The notes: a model not told the origin generated them from the sequence alone. A stretch of DNA of 64,000 bases from Candidatus Latescibacterota bacterium (GCA_022822725.1 JAJEAN010000007.1:1809045-1873044), one strand, 5' to 3'. Positions 36,080-44,800 are shown, counted from the first letter of the stretch. Made by a program: numbers and translations.

Positions 36080-36850
36080 TCAGGACTTTCTGGAACGCAG
36101 GGCCGCCAGCCGGTCCCGCGTCGACGAAGCCGGAAGCGCGGGTTTTTCGGCCGCTTCCAGGGCCGCCGCGATGTTCGGATCGTCGGTGATTTCGGTCTGG
36201 CCGAAGGCACCGATCTTCAGCTCCGCGGCACGGGAGGTCGTTTCCGCCTTCTCCGTCTCCTTGTCCATGGCGTTCAGGGCCGTGTCGAGCCCACCCAGTG
36301 AACTGCTCAGCCCGGCGGCCTGCCTCACGCCTTCGGCGCGTTCGAGGGCCCGTTCCTTCTTCATCCTGGCCTGCTCCATCTTGCGCTGGGCCTGCTTGAG
36401 CTGGACCTGTGCCTGCTTGAGTTTCTCCGCCGCCACATCGTAGGCCTGGCGCAGTTCGGTCGCGAAGGCCTCCGCCTCCTTGTCCTCCTGGCGTTCCCGT
36501 TCGATCTCCGGATTCAGACGCTCCAGTTCCGCGACCAGCTTTTCCAGGCTCTCCTCCAGCTTGGGACGTGCTCCCTCTTCCGCCCCTTCGAGCTGGCCTT
36601 CGATCCGTTCGGCGGCGGCCAGGTACCGGTCGTACTGGGTAAGCAGCGCCTGCGTCTCCTCATGGTCCTTCTTCACGTCCATCTCGGCCTTGCCGACCCG
36701 CTTTCCGAGCTTGTCGAGCTCCTCTTCCATGAGGGAGATCTGCGCCTCGGAGGCGGTCTCCGGGTCGAACGCCACCACGGCCTGGGTGAAGGACTCCAGG
36801 GCGTTGCCGGCCTGTTTCTTGCCGACACGGGATAGAAATCGCCAGATCAT
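36080..36850 (-). CDS. PspA/IM30-family protein (YjfJ-like)
   Basis: 256 residues, almost entirely coiled coil, with the family N-terminus MIWRFLSRVGKKQAGNALES. Later helices are KLKQAQVQLKQAQRKMEQAR and ERAEGVRQAAGLSSSLGGLD. PspA/IM30 proteins are bacterial ESCRT-III relatives that bind and stabilise the inner membrane. The pairing with a DUF2491 gene 17 bp upstream is the YjfJ-YjfK arrangement. The C-terminal 40 residues (ALEAAEKPALPASSTRDRLA) look flexible. Confidence 0.82.
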   Translation of the reverse strand: MIWRFLSRVGKKQAGNALESFTQAVVAFDPETASEAQISLMEEELDKLGKRVGKAEMDVKKDHEETQALLTQYDRYLAAAERIEGQLEGAEEGARPKLEESLEKLVAELERLNPEIERERQEDKEAEAFATELRQAYDVAAEKLKQAQVQLKQAQRKMEQARMKKERALERAEGVRQAAGLSSSLGGLDTALNAMDKETEKAETTSRAAELKIGAFGQTEITDDPNIAAALEAAEKPALPASSTRDRLAALRSRKS

Positions 36851-36867
36851 GTCTTGTCCTTTCGCGT

Positions 36868-37569
36868 TTAAATAACCTTGACTTCCTCGAGCATCAGTTC
36901 CACGCCCAGGTACAGTTCTATAACGCCGTCGCCCGCGCTGATCAACAGGAATTCGTCCACGCGTTCAGGATCTTCCGGGTTCCGGGGATCCCCGCTCGCA
37001 ACCCGGAAGTAGGACATGGCCTGCTGGGTTTCCTCGAAGACCTGCTCGCCGAACGCGTCGCGGATGATGCGTTCGTTGACCTGTACCGGATCAGACTGCC
37101 CGTCGCCGTCCATCCATTCCCGCTGGTAGCTTCGTTCCTCTCCCTCGCCGTGCAGCACCTCCGGGGATCCGATGATGCCGTTCTCGCCGTTCAGCCATTG
37201 TTTCCAGATCTCCTCGGAGTGGGGATACAGATCCCGGTCGAGCACGTACAGGCGGCATTCCACGGGTTCTCCGTGATCGGACACCACCTGGAGGAAGGCC
37301 GAGGTGCCCTGGAGATAGCACCGGTAGGCCATGGCCCCCTCGCCGAGGTCGATCTTTCCGATCGCCTCGATGGACAGGGGAAAGGACGGAAAGTCGAAAT
37401 GGACGAGGCCGGTAAAGGTGGACGACGCGACGCCGTCGATGTCGACCAGCCGGTCGATGGCGACGCCCAGGGGCAGATCCCGGTCGACCCGCTCGGGTTT
37501 CTTCCGAAAGAAACCGGCCGCCTCTTTCGCCTGCTTCTTCGCTACGGAACGAATGATGTGGAAGCTCAT
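36868..37569 (-). CDS. DUF2491 (YjfK-like) protein
   Basis: 233 residues, probably cytosolic. It matches the DUF2491 layout: basic N-terminus (IIRSVAKKQAKEAAGFFRKK), then LPLGVAIDRLVDIDG, YLQGTSAFLQVVSDHGEPVE and the C-terminal FLLISAGDGVIELYLGVEL. No biochemical function is established for the family, but it travels with PspA-like YjfJ. The ATG at 37569 lies 11 bp after the stop of the TAXI gene, so the genes are cotranscribed. Confidence 0.82.
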   Translation of the reverse strand: MSFHIIRSVAKKQAKEAAGFFRKKPERVDRDLPLGVAIDRLVDIDGVASSTFTGLVHFDFPSFPLSIEAIGKIDLGEGAMAYRCYLQGTSAFLQVVSDHGEPVECRLYVLDRDLYPHSEEIWKQWLNGENGIIGSPEVLHGEGEERSYQREWMDGDGQSDPVQVNERIIRDAFGEQVFEETQQAMSYFRVASGDPRNPEDPERVDEFLLISAGDGVIELYLGVELMLEEVKVI

Positions 37570-37580
37570 CGGGCCCTGCG

Positions 37581-39407
37581 CTACTCCTCGCCCACGATGG
37601 GCTTGATGTCGTCGATGGACCGCCACAGGGCGTCTTCGAACAAGGTCATCGGCTTGCTGCCATAGGTATCCACCCACTGCTTGGACAGGATCAGGATGGC
37701 GTCCACCGTCAGCGTCTCCACGCTGCTGTCGAAATAGCCGAAGAGCCAGCCTTCCTGCAGCTCGGGATAGGTCTCGTGGGGGATCGTGGCCACCTCGTAG
37801 ATCGTGTTGCCGAACTGGTCCACGGCCGTACTGAAATAGTGCTCGTCCACGGCGACCATGCTCAACTGCAGGCCGTACTGCCGGTCCGCTTCCTTGAGCA
37901 GTTCCGAGTTAAGGCCGGCGACGAAAAGCATGACCGCGTCGGCGTTCTCCGCCACCTGGCTCAACGCTTCCTCGTAGCTGGCGAACCGTGTATTGAATTC
38001 ACCGTACCTCGGATCCTGCAGGACGAAGCCCTCCCAGGCCCTGTGCGTCCCCGATCCCCGGGGGCCGACGTACACGATATGGGTGTTCGGATCGAGGTCC
38101 GAGACGCTCGCGATGCCGCCGTCCTCGTTGACGATCAGCTGCACGTACTCGGTGTACAGGGTCGACTGCAGTCCGACCAGCTGGTCTTCCGCGCCGGGGT
38201 TCCTGCGCAGGTAGGAGTTCAGGATGTCGCTCTGCACGAGGATCGCGTCGACCTGGTTCTGGACCAGGTTGTTCAGGTTTTCCTCCGAACCCGCCGTCGT
38301 CTCGAGCATCACGTCGAAGTCCGGAAGATGGCCCTGGAGGATCTGTCCGAACCGGTGGTAGTTGCCGTTCGCCACGCCCGTATTCACCGTAATACGGGGT
38401 TGATTCGGATCGGCGGTGGCCACGACTTCGGCGGCCAGGGCGATCTGCGGTGTCACTCCGGGCGGCAGGTAATCGGGATCCCTGGGTGTGCCTTCCAGCG
38501 TGGCGACCTGCTTGTCCAGCTCTTCCAGTTTGGCGCGCAGTTCTTCGTTGTCCTCGGCCAGGCGCTCGGCCTCGCCGCGCCATTCCTTGTAACCCGGATC
38601 GTTGGCGTGGTGATGGGCCATGGCGTAGTGACGGCGGCTGCTCATCATATCCAGCATGGACCACATGAACAGGGCGTCCCACATGCCGAAACTGGGATAG
38701 GACATGAAGGCGTAGCCAGGTGTCCTCCAGCCCATGCCCCCGTAGTACTGGTCCCGGCCGGCGTAGTAGTTGTCATAGGACGTGCGGTTCTGCGAACCCC
38801 TGTTGTAGAGTCCACTGTCCCGGTAGCTGCTCGTATTGGCGGCCGAATTGGATGACCGGGCAAATCCGGACTGGCGGGACTGGTGCGTGGCAAGGGACCT
38901 GCGGGCCGTCTCGCTCTGGACCCTATTGCCCATGACCGAAGACCGCGCCGTGGCCCGGCCGGTTGATGCGCCGGAGACCGCGCCGCCTGCCCGGGTCGAC
39001 CGGGCTGCGGTGGCTGAAGACTGCTGAGCCGTCGTGCTGCGTGCCGGCGTGGCGGATTGCCGCGTCGTACGGGCCGGTGTCTGGCGCGTGGCCGCCGTGC
39101 TGCTCCGGGAGAAGGGGGATCGCCGGCCAAAGGAACTGCGGCGATTCCAAAGGGACCGCGAACTCCGGAAACCGCCGAAACCGCGGCGGGCGTAAGCTTC
39201 TTCCGGACCGAACAATCCGGCGATCTCCCGGATCGTGCGCTCCGTATGCTCCGAGCTTTCCGCGCTTTTTGTGATCCGCGCCGGGTCATCTGCCGAACGC
39301 AGGCGGTCGGTCATATCGGAACGATTGCCACCCGGGCTTATCTGCAAAAACCCGCCCGTCAGCACGAGCAGGCCGGTCATCATGACCAGTTTCAAATGTC
39401 GAGACAT
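37581..39407 (-). CDS. Exported TAXI-type solute-binding protein with Ser/Arg-rich region
   Basis: 608 residues. A signal peptide (LVMMTGLLVLTGGFLQISPG) is followed by about 150 residues of low-complexity Ser/Arg/Thr/Ala sequence (for example STAATRQTPARTTRQSATPA), a Tyr/Gly-rich patch and a short coiled coil (ERLAEDNEELRAKLEELDKQ). The C-terminal 300 residues form a TAXI-like periplasmic-binding fold (ITVNTGVANGNYHRFGQILQ, then AILVQSDILNSYLRRN). No TRAP permease is nearby, so it probably senses or docks rather than transports. It is the first gene of the PspA/YjfK/channel operon. Confidence 0.8.
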   Translation of the reverse strand: MSRHLKLVMMTGLLVLTGGFLQISPGGNRSDMTDRLRSADDPARITKSAESSEHTERTIREIAGLFGPEEAYARRGFGGFRSSRSLWNRRSSFGRRSPFSRSSTAATRQTPARTTRQSATPARSTTAQQSSATAARSTRAGGAVSGASTGRATARSSVMGNRVQSETARRSLATHQSRQSGFARSSNSAANTSSYRDSGLYNRGSQNRTSYDNYYAGRDQYYGGMGWRTPGYAFMSYPSFGMWDALFMWSMLDMMSSRRHYAMAHHHANDPGYKEWRGEAERLAEDNEELRAKLEELDKQVATLEGTPRDPDYLPPGVTPQIALAAEVVATADPNQPRITVNTGVANGNYHRFGQILQGHLPDFDVMLETTAGSEENLNNLVQNQVDAILVQSDILNSYLRRNPGAEDQLVGLQSTLYTEYVQLIVNEDGGIASVSDLDPNTHIVYVGPRGSGTHRAWEGFVLQDPRYGEFNTRFASYEEALSQVAENADAVMLFVAGLNSELLKEADRQYGLQLSMVAVDEHYFSTAVDQFGNTIYEVATIPHETYPELQEGWLFGYFDSSVETLTVDAILILSKQWVDTYGSKPMTLFEDALWRSIDDIKPIVGEE

Positions 39408-39569
39408 GAGGTACTTCCCCTGTGTAGTCGGGTTGTGTGATCGGATTCTGGCTTCCTAAAGATACAGACAAAGCACCTTAGAAGCAAGTTGCTTACCGGC
39501 GGGGAAACCGCGTGAACGACGCATTAAGTTGCCATTGACCCCGGAACACGTCGGCGGTAACATACGGAA

Positions 39570-40784
39570 ATGCGAACTGAAATGCGCATCTCCGATGTCC
39601 GCGTGCGCCAGGTTGCCGTCCCGCGCATCTACGACACCTACTGCGCGGACCCCAAGCAACTGAAGGCCACCATCAACCACGGGCGGTCCACCTACCAGAT
39701 CATCGAACTGAAGACCCCGGACGGCCTGACCGGAATCGGCGAAGTCTCCGATATCGCGCCGCGCATGGCCGCCCCATCGCCCGCGACGCTGCGGGACCTG
39801 TTGTCCGGCGTGCTGGCTGGCACCGGCGTGCGCGCATGGCGCAGCCTCTATGACGGGGTTGACGAAGCGCTTCCCGGAGACTGGTATCCCGAACTGCGGC
39901 AGTTGGTGCTCTTCGGCGTAGAATGTGCGTTGCTTGACCTGGTCGGTAAGGCGCACGGCATTCCGCTGTACGAACTCCTGGGCGGCCGCTGCCGGCGCGC
40001 CGCAGCCGTTTCCTGGGTGGCCTATCTGCGCGGCGACGCCACCATCGAGGACGAACTGCAGGCTCTTGAACGGGAGGTCGCCGACCAGGTGGGATCGGGG
40101 ATGAAGGCCTTCAAGCTCAAGGTGGGCGAGGACCACGAAAGGGACCTCGAGCGGGTGAGGCTCGCACGAAGGATCGCGGGGAACGGCGCTTACATCAAGG
40201 TGGATGCCAGCGGTTACTGGGAGGAAGACGAGGCCCTGACCAGGCTGCGTGACATGGCCGAGGCCGGGGCCGACGCGTGCGAGACGCCGATTCGCGCGCT
40301 CTCACGGCCCATGTCGCGGGAAGATCCCGCCCGTATTGAAACGGATGCGGACGGGATCGCCGAGGCGCTGGCGAAAGTCCGCGGCCGTTCCCCCATTCCA
40401 ATCATCGAACATGTCGCTGATCTCGGAGACGTCTTTCTTACGGCCCTGATCCGCCATCGCGCCGTGGACATCGTCAACGTCGTGCCCTGCCAGGCCGGCG
40501 GGCTTCGCCGTGCCAAGCGCCTGATCCATGCCGCGGAGACCGCCGGCATGCCCGCGCTGCTGGGAAGTACCATCGAACTGGGGCCCGGCACCGCGGCATC
40601 GGTGCATCTCGCCGTTTCTTCGGCGAGCGTCGAGGTGCCCTCGGACCTGGTGGGTCCAGGGTTGCTTCAGGACGATGTATGCGCCAACCCCTTCAACCTC
40701 GAGGGAGGTGAACTCGCTCCTTTCGAGGGTCCGGGGCTGGGCATGGACCTGGATGAAGAGAAAATGGAACGGTGGTCGGGCTAG
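39570..40784 (+). CDS. Enolase-superfamily (mandelate racemase/muconate lactonizing) enzyme
   Basis: 404 residues. The capping domain is followed by a TIM barrel with Lys in FKLKVGEDHERDL, metal ligands Asp in IKVDASGYW and Glu in ACETPIRAL, and a Glu in IPIIEHVADLGD. Late-barrel features are VVPCQAGGLRRAKRLIHAAE and LLGSTIELGPGTAASVHLA. This resembles the muconate cycloisomerase/acid sugar dehydratase groups, but the reaction is not assigned. The stop lies inside a 40-bp tandem repeat. Confidence 0.85.
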   Translation: MRTEMRISDVRVRQVAVPRIYDTYCADPKQLKATINHGRSTYQIIELKTPDGLTGIGEVSDIAPRMAAPSPATLRDLLSGVLAGTGVRAWRSLYDGVDEALPGDWYPELRQLVLFGVECALLDLVGKAHGIPLYELLGGRCRRAAAVSWVAYLRGDATIEDELQALEREVADQVGSGMKAFKLKVGEDHERDLERVRLARRIAGNGAYIKVDASGYWEEDEALTRLRDMAEAGADACETPIRALSRPMSREDPARIETDADGIAEALAKVRGRSPIPIIEHVADLGDVFLTALIRHRAVDIVNVVPCQAGGLRRAKRLIHAAETAGMPALLGSTIELGPGTAASVHLAVSSASVEVPSDLVGPGLLQDDVCANPFNLEGGELAPFEGPGLGMDLDEEKMERWSG

Positions 40785-40842
40785 GTGCACTCGGACGGGC
40801 TCAATGAAACGGTGGTCGGGCTAGGTGCACCTGGACGGGCTA
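40763..40842. repeat. 40-bp tandem duplication spanning an enolase-superfamily gene stop
   Basis: Units 40763-40802 and 40803-40842 agree at about 36 of 40 positions (ggtggtcgggctaggtgcac core). The stop TAG (40782-40784) is in the middle of unit 1, so the last seven codons of the gene are repeated downstream. Confidence 0.93.
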
Positions 40843-40914
40843 AACCGAGACGAACGAGCCGGCGACGTCCCCGGGGATCGTTTCACGTCGCCGTCGTTCG
40901 AAATGTAACACATG

Positions 40915-40950
40915 CATGAGCGCCTGTATCAGCGCCTGTGTCAGCGCCTG
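40915..40950. repeat. 12-bp tandem repeat spanning the stop of a Spy-like gene
   Basis: Three units (40915-40926, 40927-40938, 40939-40950) share agcgcctg. The stop of the minus-strand gene (complement of 40941-40943) is in the third unit, and the second unit carries the same stop in frame. Confidence 0.85.
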
Positions 40951-41378
40951 GTTCTGCCCGACACGATGCTTGAAGCTTCCTCCGCCAGCTTCTCGAATGC
41001 CTTAAATTCGTCTGCAGAGAGCATACCCTTCAGGTTTTCCTTGAACTGCTTCTCTCTTTCTTCCAGTTGTTCACGCAGCCAGCTCCAATCTTCGGTCTTC
41101 GTGGCCTGTTCCACCAGCGCGACCTTCTGAGAAGAGGCTTCCTTGACCACGGCGCGCAACTGCAATACCTGCTCGTCTGTCGTATCCATCCGTACGCTCA
41201 GCACGTGCCAGATCTGGGCGACGGGAAAGGTGCTCACCGCCCTCATTTGTTCCATCATGGCGCTGTTCTGGCCACGGCCGCCGATCCGGCCTAATCCGCG
41301 TCGTTGGGCGTCCGCTTCGTTCACAATAAACGCGGTCATGATCAGGCCGAGTATGGCCAGGTGAAGACGGTAGTTCAT
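40941..41378 (-). CDS. Spy/CpxP-like envelope protein
   Basis: 145 residues with a signal peptide (LAILGLIMTAFIVNEADA) and a helical mature part (TTDEQVLQLRAVVKEASSQK, then LREQLEEREKQFKENLKGML). This is the layout of periplasmic Spy/LTXXQ-type chaperone or stress proteins, although the LTxxQ signature is imperfect. It is the last of three such genes behind an ECF sigma/anti-sigma pair. Confidence 0.65.
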   Translation of the reverse strand: MNYRLHLAILGLIMTAFIVNEADAQRRGLGRIGGRGQNSAMMEQMRAVSTFPVAQIWHVLSVRMDTTDEQVLQLRAVVKEASSQKVALVEQATKTEDWSWLREQLEEREKQFKENLKGMLSADEFKAFEKLAEEASSIVSGRTRR

Positions 41379-41467
41379 TTTTTGCTCCCTTCAGGAACCA
41401 GACCTGGCCATTGCATGCCACGGTCACATTTCATGATAAAATGCGCGGCCGGATTCCAAGGTTGAAT

Positions 41468-41505
41468 GCCGCGGTCGGACCTGGATCCCACCGCGGCAGG
41501 TTTTT
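41468..41505 (+). terminator. GC-rich hairpin with T-run (orientation uncertain)
   Basis: Arms gccgcggt (41468-41475) and accgcggc (41490-41497) pair perfectly and are followed by aggttttt. As a terminator it would act on plus-strand transcription, yet the neighbouring genes are on the minus strand. It may block antisense transcription or simply be a structured spacer. Confidence 0.35.
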
Positions 41506-41571
41506 GTCAACGATCACTGCTTCAGACCATATGACTCGCTTCGAACACCTTCAGCTTGCAACACCCGTTCA

Positions 41572-42198
41572 TCACTGGTTGCGCGATTCGCGGCCGTCGC
41601 GGCCGTGCGATTCACGGCCGTCGCGCCGCCAACGCATCCCGGCATCCCGGCGCCCGTCGCGCCGGTCGCGAAATGACTCACGCAGTTTCTCCTGCTGCTC
41701 CGGCGTCAGCACGTTCTTGAACTCGGCGCGGAATACGGCGCCCCGCTCGAATACGCTGCCCTGGGCCGTCGCTACGGCCGCGGCCAGCGCTTTCACCCTG
41801 TCGATGTCCGGGCTGATTTCACCCATCAGTTCGCGAAGCTCGACCCGCGCGAGCCTGGAGTCGGCGCGAAGCTGTATCATTTCCCGCGTGAAGGCGGAAC
41901 GCAGCGTCTTGATCTTCTCCTGCTGCTCGTCCGTGAGTTCGAGTCCGGCCATCGCTCTCCGGGGCCGACGCGTCCGCACATCATCCGCATCATCATCGGC
42001 GAGATCGACGGCCAGAATGTCAACGAACTCGCCGGACGATCCAGCCGCCGCGAGTTCAGCTACTCCGTCGAGCCAGATAGCCTCCTCGTTCCCGGTCCGG
42101 TCCATCGCATCGAAAGACCAGGCCAGAACATCGATTGCCCAGGCCAGCACGACAATACTCAGTGCACCGGCAAAGATTCCTGAAATGATCTTTTTCAT
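41572..42198 (-). CDS. Spy/LTXXQ-like envelope protein with Arg-rich tail
   Basis: 208 residues. It has an N-terminal signal or anchor (IISGIFAGALSIVVLAWAID), an acidic segment (AVDLADDDADDVRTRR), and then the LTXXQ core: GLELTDEQQEKIKTLRSAFT and NVLTPEQQEKLRESFRDRRD. The C-terminus is Arg/Gly-rich and built from an in-frame 24-bp duplication (41583-41630; GRESHGRDGRES). Proteins of this type bind unfolded proteins or metals in the periplasm. It lies in the ECF sigma operon. Confidence 0.75.
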   Translation of the reverse strand: MKKIISGIFAGALSIVVLAWAIDVLAWSFDAMDRTGNEEAIWLDGVAELAAAGSSGEFVDILAVDLADDDADDVRTRRPRRAMAGLELTDEQQEKIKTLRSAFTREMIQLRADSRLARVELRELMGEISPDIDRVKALAAAVATAQGSVFERGAVFRAEFKNVLTPEQQEKLRESFRDRRDGRRDAGMRWRRDGRESHGRDGRESRNQ

Positions 42199-42361
42199 TT
42201 TGTTGCTCCCTTCATGGTAATACTGGCGGATGTATGGACCACGATCTCCGGAGATCGACTTTGTGCTGCTCTACAGGATTAGACGGCGGACGGATGCCGG
42301 TTATTCCAATCTTTTTGTGCCTGACGCCAAACAGGCGCGGACCGGCCCGGTGATCGACGCC

Positions 42362-42913
42362 CTAGTTGCCGCCGTTATTACCACGCTCCTGCGTTCCGTC
42401 GTTAAGCTGTCGTGATTCGCGGTTGCGCTCCCCAGGCCCGTTACGCTCCCCAGGCCCGTTGCGCCCGTTTGGCCCGTTGCGCCTGCCCGGCCCGATGCGC
42501 CCGTTTGGCCTGTTGCGCGGCGGTCGGGACTCGTGATCACCTGCCCGGCGGAACTCGCGGATGCGTTCGCGTCCCTCGCGTATCCTCTTGATCCGCTCGA
42601 GCTGCGTTACTGTCAGGATAGGTTCCAGGTCACTGTGCAACGAATCGACCAGGACCTGTATTTCCTGTCTGTGGCGCATGTAGTACTCCCGGAATCCGGG
42701 TTCGTGCTCGCCCACCACTTCACGGATCCTTTGCATCTGCGCCGGGTCCGGCCGCACCATCCTGACCCACCGTTCCACGAAGCGTTCCCGGGTCACCTGG
42801 GGCGGAGGTTGCAGGCGGTCCCGGGCAAAGGCGCCCAGGATAAGCGCGCCGCAGACCATGCCGATGATCAATGTGGACAGCAGAATGGCCGCGGTCTTAA
42901 GGTGGATATTCAT
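42362..42913 (-). CDS. Membrane-anchored Spy/heavy-metal-sensor-like protein
   Basis: 183 residues. One N-terminal transmembrane helix (TAAILLSTLIIGMVCGALIL) is followed by a helical periplasmic domain (VRMVRPDPAQMQRIREVVGE, then EPILTVTQLERIKRIREGRE) resembling CnrX/ZraP-type sensors. The tail is a Pro/Gly/Arg/Asn repeat (NGPNGRNGPGERNGPGERN). The start overlaps the anti-sigma stop (ATGA), so it probably takes part in the sigma-control pathway. Confidence 0.7.
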   Translation of the reverse strand: MNIHLKTAAILLSTLIIGMVCGALILGAFARDRLQPPPQVTRERFVERWVRMVRPDPAQMQRIREVVGEHEPGFREYYMRHRQEIQVLVDSLHSDLEPILTVTQLERIKRIREGRERIREFRRAGDHESRPPRNRPNGRIGPGRRNGPNGRNGPGERNGPGERNRESRQLNDGTQERGNNGGN

Positions 42914-43368
42914 AGTTCGCCCTCCGATTCCAGCGCGATGCGCGCGTCGTACAGGTCTTCAGGATACAACTCCTCGGTCAGCCCGAATGACGTGTTGATT
43001 GAGACGCTTTCGGACGTGACCAGGTTGTAGGTCAACAGCAGGACGGCAGCGATTGAAGCGGCCACCGCCACTTTGCGGAACATGTGGGACAGCGCGTCCT
43101 CGAAGGCGAGTGTTGTTTCGCCTGCAGGGTTCGACGCCGACCCGGCCTCGGGTTCCGCCGCCAGGCGTTCCATGACGCGTTGGGAGAAATCCGCCCGGAA
43201 TGAGGGCGATTCCTGGTTTTCGACCAGGCTGCGCAGCCGGACCAGCCGCTCGTATTCGTCGCGCAGCCTGGGATCGCGTCTCATGGCCGCGTCCAGCCGG
43301 CTTTGTTCAACGGACGTCAGGGACGAATCCAGCGACCGGTACAGCAGATCCAGTTCAGACCGTTTCAT
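42910..43368 (-). CDS. Putative anti-sigma factor
   Basis: 152 residues. The cytosolic N-terminus (MKRSELDLLYRSLDSSLTSV) resembles short anti-sigma domains, followed by one transmembrane helix (VAVAASIAAVLLLTYNLV) and a short periplasmic tail. It overlaps the sigma gene and is preceded by GGAG 7 bp before ATG 43368. No zinc-binding His/Cys motif is seen, so it is not a ZAS-type anti-sigma. The role is inferred from position and topology. Confidence 0.7.
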   Translation of the reverse strand: MKRSELDLLYRSLDSSLTSVEQSRLDAAMRRDPRLRDEYERLVRLRSLVENQESPSFRADFSQRVMERLAAEPEAGSASNPAGETTLAFEDALSHMFRKVAVAASIAAVLLLTYNLVTSESVSINTSFGLTEELYPEDLYDARIALESEGEL

Positions 43369-43945
43369 GGACAAGCTCCCTGCTTGAGGAAATGAGCATG
43401 CGTTTCAGTTTCTCCTGGGACCTCCTCAGGCGGGACAGTACCGTCCCGATGGGCAATCCCAGAATCTCGGCGGTTTCTTTCGTCGAGTAGCCCTCCATCA
43501 GCCGGAGTACGATCACGGAACGGAATTCGGGCTTAAGCCGGCTCAGCGCCGCCTGAATCCGGTCGGCCGTGTCGTCGTATTCGGCGCTGGCGGCCGGGTC
43601 GGCGTAATCCAGCTCCGGTGCGTCGTGTTCCCTGCCGGGAGGTGCGAAGGGGACGAAGATCGAACGGCGCCGGCGTTTTTTCAGTTCGGTGAGCGACAGG
43701 TTGACTGCGATCCGGGTCAGATAGGTGCCGACCGACGCCTGACCGCGGAATCCATGCAGGCTTCGATAGAACCGGATGAAAGTCTCCTGCCCCGCGTCCT
43801 CCGCTTCGGGGGTGTTCCCCAGCATGCGGATGACGACGGATGCCACGCGGCCTTCGTATCGTTCCACCAGGGTGCGGAAAGCGTCCCCGCTGCCTCCTCG
43901 GGCGGCGTCGACCAGTGATTCGTCCGTCAAGGCGTCTTCCCTCAT
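43355..43945 (-). CDS. ECF-family RNA polymerase sigma factor
   Basis: 196 residues. Region 2 is AFRTLVERYEGRVASVVIRM with AEDAGQETFIRFYRSLHGFR. Region 4 is LSRLKPEFRSVIVLRLMEGY with the HTH STKETAEILGLPIGTVLSRL. It would direct transcription of its own operon and envelope-stress genes. The ATG at 43945 has GAGGA upstream; the frame is open to 43984. Its last codons overlap the anti-sigma gene. Confidence 0.93.
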   Translation of the reverse strand: MREDALTDESLVDAARGGSGDAFRTLVERYEGRVASVVIRMLGNTPEAEDAGQETFIRFYRSLHGFRGQASVGTYLTRIAVNLSLTELKKRRRRSIFVPFAPPGREHDAPELDYADPAASAEYDDTADRIQAALSRLKPEFRSVIVLRLMEGYSTKETAEILGLPIGTVLSRLRRSQEKLKRMLISSSRELVHETV

Positions 43946-44197
43946 CCCGCTTTCCTCGAAGGGCAGGAACAATATGGTCAGCATCGGACGGACGCTCGGC
44001 CGGCGCGGCCGGACAACGCGTCTCGAACATGCCGGAGATCGATCCGAACGGCTGCCGCTGCCTACCAGTTAGACTCCGCCATCCACGATTCTATTCCCAT
44101 AAAATCAAAAAAGGATTACTTCTTTCAATAGGAACCTGCTCAATGAGCCTGTAACAAGGAACCGGCCCGATTTTGCCGGTGTATCCCCCGTTGCAGT

Positions 44198-44800
44198 ATG
44201 ATGCGGCATGAAAGGCGGTTTCACGTGCGTGTTGTTGGTCTGGCGATCGTGTGTTTGTTTTCGCCGTTGTTGGCCGAGGGCCAGACGAACGTCAGGTTGG
44301 GTGGCGGGCCCGCCATGCCTGTCGGTGACCTGGCGGACGGAACGGAGACGGCAGGCCCTTTTCTGGTCGCTGGCCTGGCCATACCCGTCGATGAAGGTTA
44401 CTTCCTGTTGCTTGAGGGCCATCACAGTCGTTTCGGCATAAGAGAGCCGGCGTTTTTTCATTCGAACGATGGGTTGGCATCGGATGCCGACAGAACGCTG
44501 ACGGGTGTCAATGCAGGACTGTTGATTGAAGGGATCGCGGATCCCGTGGGATTCTATGGTCACGGGGGCCTGGGATGGGTCAGGGCCACGGGCAGGTCCA
44601 ATCGCCCTGTCGCGGGTGTAGACGCGAGTTCCGGTACCAGCGACCACTCGTTCATGTTCGTGTTTGGCCTTGGGGTCAATCTGACCGTCAGCGACCGCGT
44701 GGGGTTGTCCCTTGAGGCGAGGTACAACCATGCGCGTGATGTGTTCGATAAAAGTGCCCGGTGGATACCCGCGACCGCCTTCGTGAAGATTCAGTTGTAA
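44198..44800 (+). CDS. Outer-membrane beta-barrel-like protein
   Basis: 200 residues with a signal peptide (VVGLAIVCLFSPLLAEGQ). The mature part alternates hydrophobic and polar residues in strands (FLVAGLAIPVDEGYFLLLEG, then HSFMFVFGLGVNLTVSDRVG and LSLEARYNHARDVF). It fits a small eight-stranded OmpA/OmpX-like barrel, but no specific family is assigned. It is divergent from the ECF sigma operon and could be one of its targets. Confidence 0.65.
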   Translation: MMRHERRFHVRVVGLAIVCLFSPLLAEGQTNVRLGGGPAMPVGDLADGTETAGPFLVAGLAIPVDEGYFLLLEGHHSRFGIREPAFFHSNDGLASDADRTLTGVNAGLLIEGIADPVGFYGHGGLGWVRATGRSNRPVAGVDASSGTSDHSFMFVFGLGVNLTVSDRVGLSLEARYNHARDVFDKSARWIPATAFVKIQL

